In this document: piece by piece, positions 8,874 to 17,339 of the stretch
How positions within the stretch are numbered: position 1 is the stretch's first letter
Layout of the letters: the number at the start of each line of letters is the position of its first letter
Assembly (NCBI RefSeq): GCF_030246865.1
Contig: NZ_CP126738.1
Location: forward strand, 1,550,001 to 1,614,000
Source: Microbacterium sp. zg-B96
GTDB taxonomy: Bacteria; Actinomycetota; Actinomycetes; Actinomycetales; Microbacteriaceae
DNA: 64,000 nt
Direction: 5' to 3'
Program-made: the position numbers and the translations under genes
Notes under the pieces: generated by a model
Told to the model about the DNA's origin: nothing
The model's input: the letters and a program-made list of their open reading frames with translations, nothing else
Databases searched by the model: none

Positions 8874-11873
8874 TCACCCGTAGAAGAGCTTCTCGAACAC
8901 GCGCCGGGCGCGCCGGGTGGCGCCGAGGTAGTCCTCTTCCACCCGGGTTGCCGAGCGCGGCGGGTACTCCAGCAGCCGGCCGATGCCGTCCAGGCGCCGG
9001 CGGTCGGCGGGCAGGATGTCGCTGGTCTGCCCCGACAGCAGCGTGTTCGCCGAACGCAGCCGGCTGGACAGCCGCCACGCGTGCGCGAGCAGGTCGGCCG
9101 CGGCATCCGGCACGAGCCCCGCGTCGACCGCAGCCTGCAGCGCCGCGATCGTGGAGGTCGTGCGCAGCCCCGCCAGCTCGTGGCCGTGCTGCAGCTGCAG
9201 CAGCTGTACGAGCCACTCCACGTCGCTGAGCGAACCGGGTCCCAGCTTGAGGTGACGCGTGCGGTCGGCGCCCTGCGGGAGACGTTCGTTCTCGACCCGC
9301 GCCTTGATGCGCTTGATCTCGCGCACCGCCTGCGGATCGACGGATGCCGGATAGCGCACGTCGTCGGCGACCTTGGTGAAGGCCTGGATCAGCTTTGTGC
9401 TGCCTGCGACCCCCCGCGCCCGCAGCAGTGCCTGCGCCTCCCACGACACCGACCAGCGGCGGTAGTACTCCGCATAGGCGTCCAGGGAACGCACGAGCGG
9501 CCCATTGCGCCCCTCGGGACGCAGGTCGGCGTCGAGGTCCAGCGGCACGCGGTTGTCCTCGGAGTGGTTACGCAGGCCGGCGACGAGCTTCAGTGCCAGC
9601 TCGTGCGCGCGCTGCGCGTCCACGCCGTTCGCCCGGTAGACGTAGATCACGTCGGCATCAGAGCCGAACCCCAGCTCCGCTCCCCCGAACCTGCCCATCG
9701 CGATGACCGAGAAATCAAGCTCGGCGTCCTCGGGCGGCACGACCTCGCGGCGGACGGCGCGCAGCGTCGCCTGGATCGTGACCTCGGTGACCGTCGTCAG
9801 GGCGTGGGCGATCTGCTCGATCGTGAGGTCTTCCAGCATCGACGCCATCGCCAGGCGCAGGAGCTCGCGCCGGCGGAGGGCCCGCACGGCCCGCATCGCG
9901 TCCTCGATCGAGGTGTGCCGCGCCTGGATGGCGCGTGCCTCCTCCTCCAGCACGACGCCGGCACGGGGCCGCAGCTGCTCACCGGAGTCCAGCCATGCCA
10001 CCGACTCGGGGATCCACTCCATCAGGTCGCCGACGTAGCGCGAGCCCGACAGCACACGGGTGAGTCGCTCGGCCGCTCCCGAGGAGTCCCGAAGCATCCG
10101 CAGGAACCACGGGGTATCCCCCAGCCGCTCGCTGATGCGCCGGAAGGCCAGCAGCCCGTAGTCAGGGTCCACGCCGTCCGCGAACCAGCGCAGCATCACC
10201 GGCATGAGGTGCCGCTGGATGGCCGCCTTGCGGCTCAGCCCGCTGGTGAGAGCGCCGATGTGACGCAGCGCCCCCGCCGGGTCCTGAAATCCGATGGCCG
10301 CGAGCCGGTCGTGCGCCTGCGCCATCGACAGCGTCTGCTCTTCGGCGGGCAGCGCCGCCACCGCCGACAGCAGCGGCTTGTAGAACAGCCGCACGTGAAT
10401 CTCGCGCACCTCGCGCTTGACCGACTCCCACAGCTTCCAGACCCCGTCGCCGGTGCCGGCGAGGTGCGATGCGCGGGCCAGTTCCCGCAGCCCCTCGGGG
10501 GTGCGGGGCATGAGGTGCGTGCGGCTGAGCCCTCGGAGCTGCAGGCGATGCTCCAGTACCCGCAGGAGGCGGTAGTCCCGCGAGAACACGGCGGCATCCG
10601 CCCGCCCGATATATCCCTCCGCGACGAGCGCCTCGAGCGCGTCGAGCGTGCCCCGCTGGCGGATGGCCTCGTCGGCGAGGCCGTGCACCAGCTGCAGCAG
10701 CTGCACGGTGAATTCGATGTCGCGGATGCCGCCGGGGCCGAGCTTCAACTGGTAGGCCACCTCTTCGGCGGGGATGTGCTCGGTGACCCGCTCGCGCATG
10801 CGCTGCACGCTGTCGACGAAGTTCTCGCGCGCCGCGCTGGTCCATATCTTCGGTTGCACCGCGTCGACGTAGCGGGCGCCCAGCGTGGCATCGCCGGCGA
10901 GCGGCCTGGCCTTCAGCAGCGCCTGGAACTCCCAGCTCTTGGCCCAGCGGTCGTAGTAGGCCAGGTGTGAATCGAGGCTGCGCACCAGGGCGCCCTGTGT
11001 GCCCTCCGGGCGAAGGTTGGCATCGACCTCCCACAGCGGTGGCTCGATCTCGACGCTGGAGATGCCGCGCATCGTCAGCACCGCCAGCCGCGTCGCGATG
11101 TCGATGGCGCGGCTCTCGCCGAGCTCACTGAGCATGTCGTCGTCGGCGCCGCCCACGAAGATCACATCGACGTCGCTGACGTAGTTCAGCTCCCGTGCGC
11201 CGGCCTTGCCCATCCCGATGATCGCCAGCTGCGTCGCCGCGACATGCTCCCGCGAGAACAGTCCCGGGCCGGTGGGTCCGCTCACCCGCGTGCGCGCGAC
11301 GCACAGTGAGGCCTCCAGGGCGGCCCCGGCGGCATCCGCCAGCGCCGCCGCTACGACGGCGAGCACATCCTCGGGGGCCGGGCTCAGCAGGTCGAACACC
11401 GCGATGCGGGCGAGCATGCGGCGGTAGCGCACCCGCAGCGCGACCCACGCATCGTCGTCACCCGTCGCGGCGAAGCCGTCGACCGCGCCGACCGACTGCA
11501 GCAGGCTCGCGCTCAGTTCGTCGGCTGTCGGGAGGGTCTCGGCGGTGGCCGGCAGGTGGGTCAGCTCGGGTGGATGCCGCAGGAAGAACTCCCCGAACCC
11601 GCTGGAGGCGCCCAGCAGCGCCCACGCGGAGCGGGCGGACGCGCCGGGTGCGAACAACGCCCGCACCGGTTCAGGGTCGCGCCTGGCGATGCGCGCGAAC
11701 GCCTCGAGCGCACCGCTCGGGTCGGCGGCGACATCCGCGTCGGTGACGATGAGCGTCCGGTCCACGCCGAGCGTCTGCTCCAACTCGGCGAACAACCGGT
11801 CCGCGTCGTCGAGGCGGGTGAAGCCCCGGCGTGCCAGGTCGGTGAGAGCCGACGAACGTTCATTCGTGGCCAT
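8874..11873 (-). CDS. glnE: Bifunctional glutamine-synthetase adenylyltransferase/deadenylase
   Basis: The 999-residue enzyme adds or removes AMP on the regulatory Tyr of GlnA (Tyr402 here) in response to nitrogen status. Both halves carry a nucleotidyltransferase core: NYVSDVDVIFVGG in the N-terminal deadenylase half and GFGSDADVIYVY in the C-terminal adenylylating half. Each is followed by a DANLRPEG or DADLRPEG motif and a KLGPGGIRDIEF or KLGPGSLSDVEW motif. The length is normal for actinobacterial GlnE. The gene starts 10 bases after glnA2 ends on the same strand, so the pair is an operon, as in Mycobacterium and Streptomyces. No ribosome binding site is obvious, and coupling to glnA2 is likely. 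Confidence 0.97.
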   Translation of the reverse strand: MATNERSSALTDLARRGFTRLDDADRLFAELEQTLGVDRTLIVTDADVAADPSGALEAFARIARRDPEPVRALFAPGASARSAWALLGASSGFGEFFLRHPPELTHLPATAETLPTADELSASLLQSVGAVDGFAATGDDDAWVALRVRYRRMLARIAVFDLLSPAPEDVLAVVAAALADAAGAALEASLCVARTRVSGPTGPGLFSREHVAATQLAIIGMGKAGARELNYVSDVDVIFVGGADDDMLSELGESRAIDIATRLAVLTMRGISSVEIEPPLWEVDANLRPEGTQGALVRSLDSHLAYYDRWAKSWEFQALLKARPLAGDATLGARYVDAVQPKIWTSAARENFVDSVQRMRERVTEHIPAEEVAYQLKLGPGGIRDIEFTVQLLQLVHGLADEAIRQRGTLDALEALVAEGYIGRADAAVFSRDYRLLRVLEHRLQLRGLSRTHLMPRTPEGLRELARASHLAGTGDGVWKLWESVKREVREIHVRLFYKPLLSAVAALPAEEQTLSMAQAHDRLAAIGFQDPAGALRHIGALTSGLSRKAAIQRHLMPVMLRWFADGVDPDYGLLAFRRISERLGDTPWFLRMLRDSSGAAERLTRVLSGSRYVGDLMEWIPESVAWLDSGEQLRPRAGVVLEEEARAIQARHTSIEDAMRAVRALRRRELLRLAMASMLEDLTIEQIAHALTTVTEVTIQATLRAVRREVVPPEDAELDFSVIAMGRFGGAELGFGSDADVIYVYRANGVDAQRAHELALKLVAGLRNHSEDNRVPLDLDADLRPEGRNGPLVRSLDAYAEYYRRWSVSWEAQALLRARGVAGSTKLIQAFTKVADDVRYPASVDPQAVREIKRIKARVENERLPQGADRTRHLKLGPGSLSDVEWLVQLLQLQHGHELAGLRTTSTIAALQAAVDAGLVPDAAADLLAHAWRLSSRLRSANTLLSGQTSDILPADRRRLDGIGRLLEYPPRSATRVEEDYLGATRRARRVFEKLFYG

Positions 11874-11883
11874 ACGCGGGGGT

Positions 11884-13221
11884 CTAGAGCATCTCCAGGT
11901 TGCTCTTCAGCTCGAACGGCGTGACCTGGGAGCGGTACTCCTGCCATTCGCGACGCTTGTTGAGCAGCACGTAGTTGAAGACCTGCTCGCCGAGAGTCTC
12001 GGCGACCAGCTCGGATTCCTCCATGCGCTCCAGCGCGCGGTCGAGGCTCGCCGGCAGCGGCGGGTAGCCCAGGGCGCGACGCTCGGCGTCGCTGAGCGAC
12101 CACACGTTGTCTTCGGCCTCAGGCGGCAGCTCGTAGCCCTCTTCGATGCCCTTCAGGCCCGCAGCGAGCATGAGTGCGTACGCGAGGTACGGGTTGGCCG
12201 CGGAATCCAGGCCGCGGTACTCCACCCGCGACGACTGGCCCTTGTGCGGCTTGTACATCGGCACGCGCACGAGAGCGGAGCGGTTGTTGTGGCCCCAGCA
12301 GATGAAGCTGGGGGCCTCGTCGCCACCCCACAGCCGCTTGTAGGAGTTCACGAACTGATTGGTGACCGCGGTGATCTCGGGTGCGTGGTGCAGGAGCCCC
12401 GCGATGAACTGGCGGCCGGTGCGGGAGAGCTGGTACTGCGCGCCCTCCTCGTAGAAGGCGTTGCGGTCGCCCTCGAACAGGGACATGTGCGTGTGCATGC
12501 CGCTGCCGGGCTTGCCGCTGAGGGGCTTGGGCATGAACGTGGCATACACGCCCTGCTCGATGGCAACTTCCTTGACCACCGTGCGGAACGTCATGATGTT
12601 GTCCGCGGTGGCCAGGGCATCGGCGTAGCGCAGGTCGATCTCGTTCTGACCCGGTCCGCCTTCGTGGTGGCTGTACTCGACCGAGATGCCGAGGTCTTCG
12701 AGCATGCGGACGGAGCGGCGGCGGAAGTCGTGCGCTGTGCCACCGGGGACGTTGTCGAAGTAGCCGGCGGAGTCGACGGGCTCGGGGCCCTCGGGGCCGT
12801 ACGAGGACGACTTCAGAAGGTAGAATTCGATCTCCGGATGCGTGTAGAACGTGAATCCCGCATCGGCGGCCTTCGCGAGCGTGCGCTTGAGCACATGCCG
12901 CGGGTCGGCGACCGCCGGCTGTCCGTCGGGGGTCGTGATGTCGCAGAACATGCGAGCGGTGGGGTCGATCTCCCCGCGCCACGGCAGCACCTGGAACGTC
13001 GTCGGGTCCGGGTGGGCGAGCAGGTCCGACTCGTAGGAGCGGGTCAGCCCCTCGATGGCGGAGCCGTCGAATCCGAGGCCCTCGGTGAAGGCGCCCTCCA
13101 CCTCGGCGGGTGCGATCGCGACCGACTTGAGGGTCCCGATGACATCGGTGAACCACAGGCGGACGAACTTGACGCCGCGCTCCTCGATCGTGCGCAGTAC
13201 GAAGTCACGCTGCTTGTCCAT
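11884..13221 (-). CDS. glnA2: Type I glutamine synthetase homologue GlnA2
   Basis: This 445-residue glutamine-synthetase family member carries FDGSAIEGLTRSYESD, GSGMHTHMSLFEGD and NNRSALVRVPMY. Actinobacterial GlnA2 proteins are shorter than GlnA and some act on polyamines rather than ammonia, so the substrate is open. The start was placed at the second of two close ATGs (13221): GGAGGG lies 6 bases before it but directly abuts the first ATG at 13227, and family members start MD(K/R)Q. A YELPPE stretch resembling the GlnA adenylylation segment is present but is followed by AEDNVWSL, so adenylylation is uncertain. It lies in an operon with a small upstream gene and glnE. Confidence 0.93.
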   Translation of the reverse strand: MDKQRDFVLRTIEERGVKFVRLWFTDVIGTLKSVAIAPAEVEGAFTEGLGFDGSAIEGLTRSYESDLLAHPDPTTFQVLPWRGEIDPTARMFCDITTPDGQPAVADPRHVLKRTLAKAADAGFTFYTHPEIEFYLLKSSSYGPEGPEPVDSAGYFDNVPGGTAHDFRRRSVRMLEDLGISVEYSHHEGGPGQNEIDLRYADALATADNIMTFRTVVKEVAIEQGVYATFMPKPLSGKPGSGMHTHMSLFEGDRNAFYEEGAQYQLSRTGRQFIAGLLHHAPEITAVTNQFVNSYKRLWGGDEAPSFICWGHNNRSALVRVPMYKPHKGQSSRVEYRGLDSAANPYLAYALMLAAGLKGIEEGYELPPEAEDNVWSLSDAERRALGYPPLPASLDRALERMEESELVAETLGEQVFNYVLLNKRREWQEYRSQVTPFELKSNLEML

Positions 13222-13255
13222 CGCCATCCCTCCGGCGGGTGTCGCCTCCGCCAGC

Positions 13256-13486
13256 CTACTGGTCGTCGGTGCCCGCGCGGCTCCCGGCGGCGCCGCTGCC
13301 CCACGTGTCGTCGCGGGCGTCGTCCTCCGCCCACGCGCGGGAGCGTTCCGCCAGCAGCTTGGGGGCCTTCGCGGCCTCCTCCTCGGTGTCGAAGGGACCG
13401 GCGCGGTCGATCGCTGGAGACTCGAAGCCTCGCTCGACGTTGCCCGTCGTCAGGTTGTACCAGTACTTCTCGGCGCCGCTGGTCAT
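13256..13486 (-). CDS. Small conserved protein upstream of glnA2
   Basis: The 76-residue protein begins MTSGAEKYWYNLTTGNVERG and contains GPFDTEEEAAKAP, a pattern found in short Micrococcales proteins often labelled SPOR-domain-like. The acidic C-terminus (AEDDARDDTWG) looks disordered. No signal peptide or membrane segment is visible. GAGGGAGC precedes the ATG by 6 bases, and TAGGAT at 13517-13522 on the minus strand is a plausible -10. It is the first gene of the operon with glnA2 (gap 34 bases) and glnE. Its function is unknown. Confidence 0.75.
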   Translation of the reverse strand: MTSGAEKYWYNLTTGNVERGFESPAIDRAGPFDTEEEAAKAPKLLAERSRAWAEDDARDDTWGSGAAGSRAGTDDQ

Positions 13487-13557
13487 GATCTGCTCCCTCG
13501 TCGGTGTGCAAGGCCGATCCTACTGAGGGGTGCCTCCGGGCTGGATAGGCTGGACAC

Positions 13558-14379
13558 ATGGCAACCAAAGCGATCCGTGCAGTCGGAGTAGACATCGGCG
13601 GCACCGGCATCAAGGGGGGCCTGGTGGACCTCGAGTCCGGAACCCTCATCAGCGACCGGGTGAAGGTGGCAACGCCCGCCGGTGCGGAACCAGCGGACGT
13701 GCTCGCCGCCGTGCGCGTCGTGCTCGACACGCTCGGCGTCGCCGACGCTGACGTGCCGTTGGGTGTGGCGTTCCCCGCGATCGTGAAGCACGGCCGCACG
13801 CTGTCGGCCGCCAACGTCGCCGACACCTGGATCGGGTTCGAGGCGGAGAAGTTCTTCGAAGACGGCCTCGGCCGCGACATCCACTTCGCCAACGACGCCG
13901 ACGTTGCCGGCGTCGCCGAGCTGCGCTTCGGCGCGGCCCGCGGAGTGTCGGGCCTGACGATCCTCACCACACTGGGCACCGGGATCGGCTCCGCGATGAT
14001 CCACGAGGGCGTGCTGGTGCCCAACTCCGAGCTGGGGCACCTGCAGCGGGCGGGCCACGACACCGACGCCGAAGCGTATGCCGCGTATTCGGCGATGGAG
14101 CGGGAACGGCTGGACTGGCAGCAGTGGGCCGAGCGTCTGCAGTGGTACTACAGCCACGTGGAGTTCCTCTTCAGCCCCGACCTGTTCATCGTCGGCGGCG
14201 GCGTCTCCAAGCACGCCGATCAGTTCCTGCCGCTGCTGGACCTGAAGACCCCGATCGTCCCGGCCGTGCATCGCAACAACGCCGGCATCATCGGCGCGGC
14301 TGCCCTCGCACTGGCCAGCGACGGGACGGATGCCGTGGCCGGCGCGGCCGACACGCTCGTCGAGGCGACGACGGCCTGA
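13558..14379 (+). CDS. ppgK: Polyphosphate glucokinase
   Basis: The 273-residue ROK-family kinase phosphorylates glucose to glucose-6-phosphate with polyphosphate or ATP and is characteristic of Actinobacteria. VGVDIGGTGIKGGLVDL (residues 9-25) is the N-terminal phosphate-binding loop, FANDADVAGVAE contains the catalytic Asp, and TLGTGIGSAMIHEG is the second phosphate motif. HNNAGIIGAA-type sequence (RNNAGIIGAAA here) near the C-terminus is typical of PPGK. TAGGCT at 13546-13551 lies exactly 6 bases before ATG with no ribosome binding site, so the mRNA is probably leaderless. It diverges from the glnA2 operon and is convergent with rnpB. Confidence 0.95.
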   Translation: MATKAIRAVGVDIGGTGIKGGLVDLESGTLISDRVKVATPAGAEPADVLAAVRVVLDTLGVADADVPLGVAFPAIVKHGRTLSAANVADTWIGFEAEKFFEDGLGRDIHFANDADVAGVAELRFGAARGVSGLTILTTLGTGIGSAMIHEGVLVPNSELGHLQRAGHDTDAEAYAAYSAMERERLDWQQWAERLQWYYSHVEFLFSPDLFIVGGGVSKHADQFLPLLDLKTPIVPAVHRNNAGIIGAAALALASDGTDAVAGAADTLVEATTA

Positions 14380-14384
14380 GAGGT

Positions 14385-14753
14385 GCGAATGGGCCGGCCT
14401 GTACGCCGGGTTCTGTTCGGGGGCTGAAAGCCCCGTCGATGGCCATCTCTCTCGGCGACACGTTGCCGTGCCGCTCTAGCGGCCTACCCGGGGACTCGGC
14501 GGGCAGCGTCAACATCCCCTGTATGGCCTTGCTCCGGACGAGGTTTACCTTGCGGGTCGTGTCACCACGACCCCGGTGGTCTCTTACACCACCCTTTCAC
14601 CCTTACCGGGACCGAAGTCCTGGCGGTCTGCTCTCTGTGGCACTGTCTCGCGGATCACTCCGGGTGGGTGTTACCCACCATCCTGCCCTGTGGAGCCCGG
14701 ACGTTCCTCGGCACGGTTTCCCGCGACGCGACCATCCAGCCGACCCATTCGCG
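14385..14753 (-). ncRNA. rnpB: RNase P RNA, bacterial class A
   Basis: This is the catalytic RNA that trims tRNA 5' leaders. Read on the minus strand it contains the universal GAGGAACGTCCGGGCTCC core, GGCAGGATGGTGGGTAACAC, GTGAAAGGGTGGTGTAAGAG, the ACAGAACCCGGCGTACAGGC 3' region, and a helix P1 formed by GCGAATGGG at the 5' end and CCCATTCGC at the 3' end. Those pairings set both boundaries to within a few bases. The length of about 369 is normal for high-G+C class A RNA. Apparent plus-strand reading frames across it are not genes. Confidence 0.96.
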
Positions 14754-14758
14754 CTAAG

Positions 14759-14764
14759 AGTCTA
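14759..14764 (-). promoter_or_regulatory. -10 element of rnpB
   Basis: TAGACT on the minus strand lies about 6 bases before the predicted 5' end of the RNase P RNA, the expected spacing for a housekeeping promoter. Confidence 0.65.
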
Positions 14765-14864
14765 TCCGCGGCGATGATTGCCGAGGAGCGCATCGGTGCG
14801 CTAGCCTCGCGACTATTGGGGAATGGGCACGGGGGTGCCCGCCATCAGCCTTTGGGGAGGCATG

Positions 14865-15557
14865 ATGACTATTCGTTTGTCGCTGTCTGCGATCGCGCTC
14901 GCGACGCTCGTGGTGATCGGGGTGCCCGCTGCGGCATCCGCGGCCACGGACGCCACATCGACTCGGCCGGGCGGTGGTGCTGCTGTGGCCGAGGCGACGG
15001 ACGGCTACACGCCGAAGACGCCGGAGGAACCGACGCTGGCCGGGTCGTCCGCGGTCGGTGAGTGCGACCGGGATGTGCCCTGGATCCAGTACTCGGTGAC
15101 GCTCACCGACCCGGACTCACAGGTCACCGCTCCCACGGCGAGACTGGTGCTCAGCGACGGCGCTCACAGCACGACCATCGCCCTGGGCGAGCTGGTCGGC
15201 AACGAGTTGTCGGGCCGGGTGCTGTGGCCGGGGGCATCGGTGGATGCCGCGGGCAACCCGACCGGCTGGCCCGGTTGGGCACTGGTCGACGGTGCCTGGA
15301 CGCAGACCGACGGCAACTTCGCCTGGGTGCGCGGGCGCATCTCCGCCGTGCTCGAGGTGAACCCGCAGATCGCCGTGGCGCTGGCCTACCCGCCGACCAG
15401 TCCGGACTGCGTCACGGGTCCACGCCCCGCCGCGGCGGGTCTCGCGGTCACCGGCGGCACGCTCGGCGGGGTGCTGCCCGCCGCGATCGCCGGTGGGGTG
15501 ATCGTGCTCGGCGGCACGGGGCTGCTGCTGCTGCGTCGTCGTCGTCGCCAGGGGTGA
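14865..15557 (+). CDS. Secreted surface protein with sortase-like tail
   Basis: This 230-residue protein has an N-terminal signal peptide ending near AAASAA (about residue 26), a soluble domain of about 150 residues, and a C-terminal LAVTGG motif followed by a hydrophobic segment and an RRRRRQG tail. That arrangement is a sorting signal (LPxTG variant LAxTG) for covalent cell-wall attachment. Of the two adjacent ATGs, 14865 was chosen because GGGGAGG ends 4 bases before it. The central domain was not recognised; the sequence VTLTDPDSQVTAPTARLVL suggests a beta-sandwich. It overlaps the next gene by 4 bases. No sortase is in the window. Confidence 0.8.
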   Translation: MTIRLSLSAIALATLVVIGVPAAASAATDATSTRPGGGAAVAEATDGYTPKTPEEPTLAGSSAVGECDRDVPWIQYSVTLTDPDSQVTAPTARLVLSDGAHSTTIALGELVGNELSGRVLWPGASVDAAGNPTGWPGWALVDGAWTQTDGNFAWVRGRISAVLEVNPQIAVALAYPPTSPDCVTGPRPAAAGLAVTGGTLGGVLPAAIAGGVIVLGGTGLLLLRRRRRQG

Positions 15558-17338
15558 CGGCGGTGACCGCCACCGCGCCTGCGCGGCGCGGCGGGCCGGT
15601 ACGCGCGATGGTGTGGGCGAGCGTGGGGATGCTCTGCCTGCTCCTGGTGGCGTTCGGCTGGCTCACCACCCGGGTCCTGGTCGCGGGCACCGGGCTGGCG
15701 CAGGCCGCCGCCGCAGTGCGGAGCCTGCCGGCAGCGGTCGAGGCGCGCGATCTGTCCGCTCTCGAGTCCGCCCTGGCATCCGTGCAGGGCGACGCACACC
15801 GTGCCGCCCAGGCCGCTGCCGACCCGGTGTGGGGCGTGGCCGAGGCGCTGCCGCTGCTCGGCGGTGACGTCGCGGCACTGGCGACGGTCGCCCGGCACAC
15901 CACAGCCGTCGCCGACGCGGTCGCACCGCTGCCGGGCGTCGCCGCCACCTTCGGCACCGGCGGCCAGGACACGGTGGTCGACCTTGATGCTCTCGCCGCG
16001 GCGCACGAACCGCTCCTGCGCGCGGCGAGCGTCCTGAACGCCGCCGCGGTGGAGCTCGCGCTGATCGACGTGGACGCGCTGCTGCCGCCGGTCGCCGCCG
16101 GGGTGGCCGCGCTGCGCGACGCCGTCGCGGTCGGTGCGCCGGCTGCGGCGGGAATCGCGGATGCCACGGCGGTGCTTCCCGGCATCCTCGGTGCCGAGGA
16201 GCCGCGCACGGTGCTGGTGGTCATCCAGAACAACGCCGAACTGCGCACCGGCGGCGGGATCACCGGTTCGTTCGCCCTGCTGTCGGCGGATGCCGGGCGG
16301 GTGACGCTGCTGGAACAGGCCGACTCGGGGGAATTCCCGCACCTGACTGCCCCGCTGCTGCCGGTCCCCGACGCCACGACGCACCTGCACGGCGACGTGG
16401 TTGCGCGCTTCGTGCAGAACGCGTCGATGACGGCGGACTTCGAACTGACCGCCGAGCTGGCCTCGGCGTGGTGGCAGGAGCGCGGCGGGGCGGCCCCGGA
16501 CGCGGTGCTGTCGATCGACCCGCTCGTGGTGCGTGCTCTCCTCGCCGTCACCGGCCCCGCCGTGCTCGGCGACGGCACTGAGCTCACGGCGGACAACCTC
16601 GTGCAGCGGCTGCTCGTCGACCCGTATGTCGCGCTGGACTCCGTCGGTCAGACGGCGTTCCTGCAGTCGGCGACCCAGGCGCTGTTCCAGCGTCTCGCGA
16701 CCGGCGGCATCGATCCGGTGGCGTGGGCGCAGGCGCTGTCCACGCCGCTCGCGCAGGGGCGGGTGTCGCTGTGGAGTGCGCACCCCGACGAACAGGCGGT
16801 GCTGGTGGGCACCGCGCTGGCCGGCCCCGGTGCGCGCCACGCTGCCGCCGGGGAGGATGCGTTCGCGGTGTACTTCAACGACGCCACCGGCGGCAAGATG
16901 GGCACCTTCCTGCACGTCGACATCGCCACCGGCGCCGCCGTCTGCCGCTCCGACGGGCGCGCCGAGGTCTCTGTGTTGCTGACGATGGGGAGCACCGCAC
17001 CGGCGGACGCCGACCCGATGCTGCCGATCAGCCTGACCGGGGGCGGCCTGTGGGGTACGGCCTGGGGCGACATCGGAACGAACGTGTCAGTGGCAGCACC
17101 GCCTGGTTGGTTCGTCGACGAGGTACGCAAGAACGGTGAACCCGAGCCCGCGGTGGATGCCGTGGACGACGGCTTTCCGACGAGCCTGGCGCGGGTGAAC
17201 CTGTCCCCGGCAGAGGTGAACACCCTCGAGTTCCGTTTCATCGCCCCCGAGCCCGGCCCCGTCGCCCCGCACCTGCTGCACACGCCGCTGCTCAACGATC
17301 CCTCGTTGACCACGGGGGCCGACGTCGCGTGCCGCTGA
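15554..17338 (+). CDS. DUF4012 domain-containing membrane protein
   Basis: About 594 residues, with one N-terminal membrane helix (LCLLLVAFGWLTTRVLVAG) and a large extracytoplasmic part. The stretch TVLVVIQNNAELRTGGGITG near residue 220 is the signature of DUF4012, a family often found near cell-surface polysaccharide genes but without known activity. The start was taken as GTG at 15554, which overlaps the preceding stop as GTGA; GTG at 15563 is an alternative with a better-spaced AGGGG. Coupling to the surface-protein gene suggests joint function in the cell envelope. It ends one base before a convergent polymerase gene. Confidence 0.85.
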   Translation: MTAVTATAPARRGGPVRAMVWASVGMLCLLLVAFGWLTTRVLVAGTGLAQAAAAVRSLPAAVEARDLSALESALASVQGDAHRAAQAAADPVWGVAEALPLLGGDVAALATVARHTTAVADAVAPLPGVAATFGTGGQDTVVDLDALAAAHEPLLRAASVLNAAAVELALIDVDALLPPVAAGVAALRDAVAVGAPAAAGIADATAVLPGILGAEEPRTVLVVIQNNAELRTGGGITGSFALLSADAGRVTLLEQADSGEFPHLTAPLLPVPDATTHLHGDVVARFVQNASMTADFELTAELASAWWQERGGAAPDAVLSIDPLVVRALLAVTGPAVLGDGTELTADNLVQRLLVDPYVALDSVGQTAFLQSATQALFQRLATGGIDPVAWAQALSTPLAQGRVSLWSAHPDEQAVLVGTALAGPGARHAAAGEDAFAVYFNDATGGKMGTFLHVDIATGAAVCRSDGRAEVSVLLTMGSTAPADADPMLPISLTGGGLWGTAWGDIGTNVSVAAPPGWFVDEVRKNGEPEPAVDAVDDGFPTSLARVNLSPAEVNTLEFRFIAPEPGPVAPHLLHTPLLNDPSLTTGADVACR

Positions 17339-17339
17339 G

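Noticed and set aside
8802..10970. 722-codon open frame on the plus strand opposite glnE
   Set aside because: GlnE on the other strand has all family motifs; the opposite frame is compositional (rich in Arg, Gln, Val) without recognisable domains.
11545..13488. 647-codon plus-strand frame opposite glnA2
   Set aside because: glnA2 is unmistakable on the minus strand, and the frame crosses its promoter and start region.
14124..14777. Plus-strand coding frame across 14385-14753
   Set aside because: The region is RNase P RNA on the minus strand, with conserved core and closing P1 helix.
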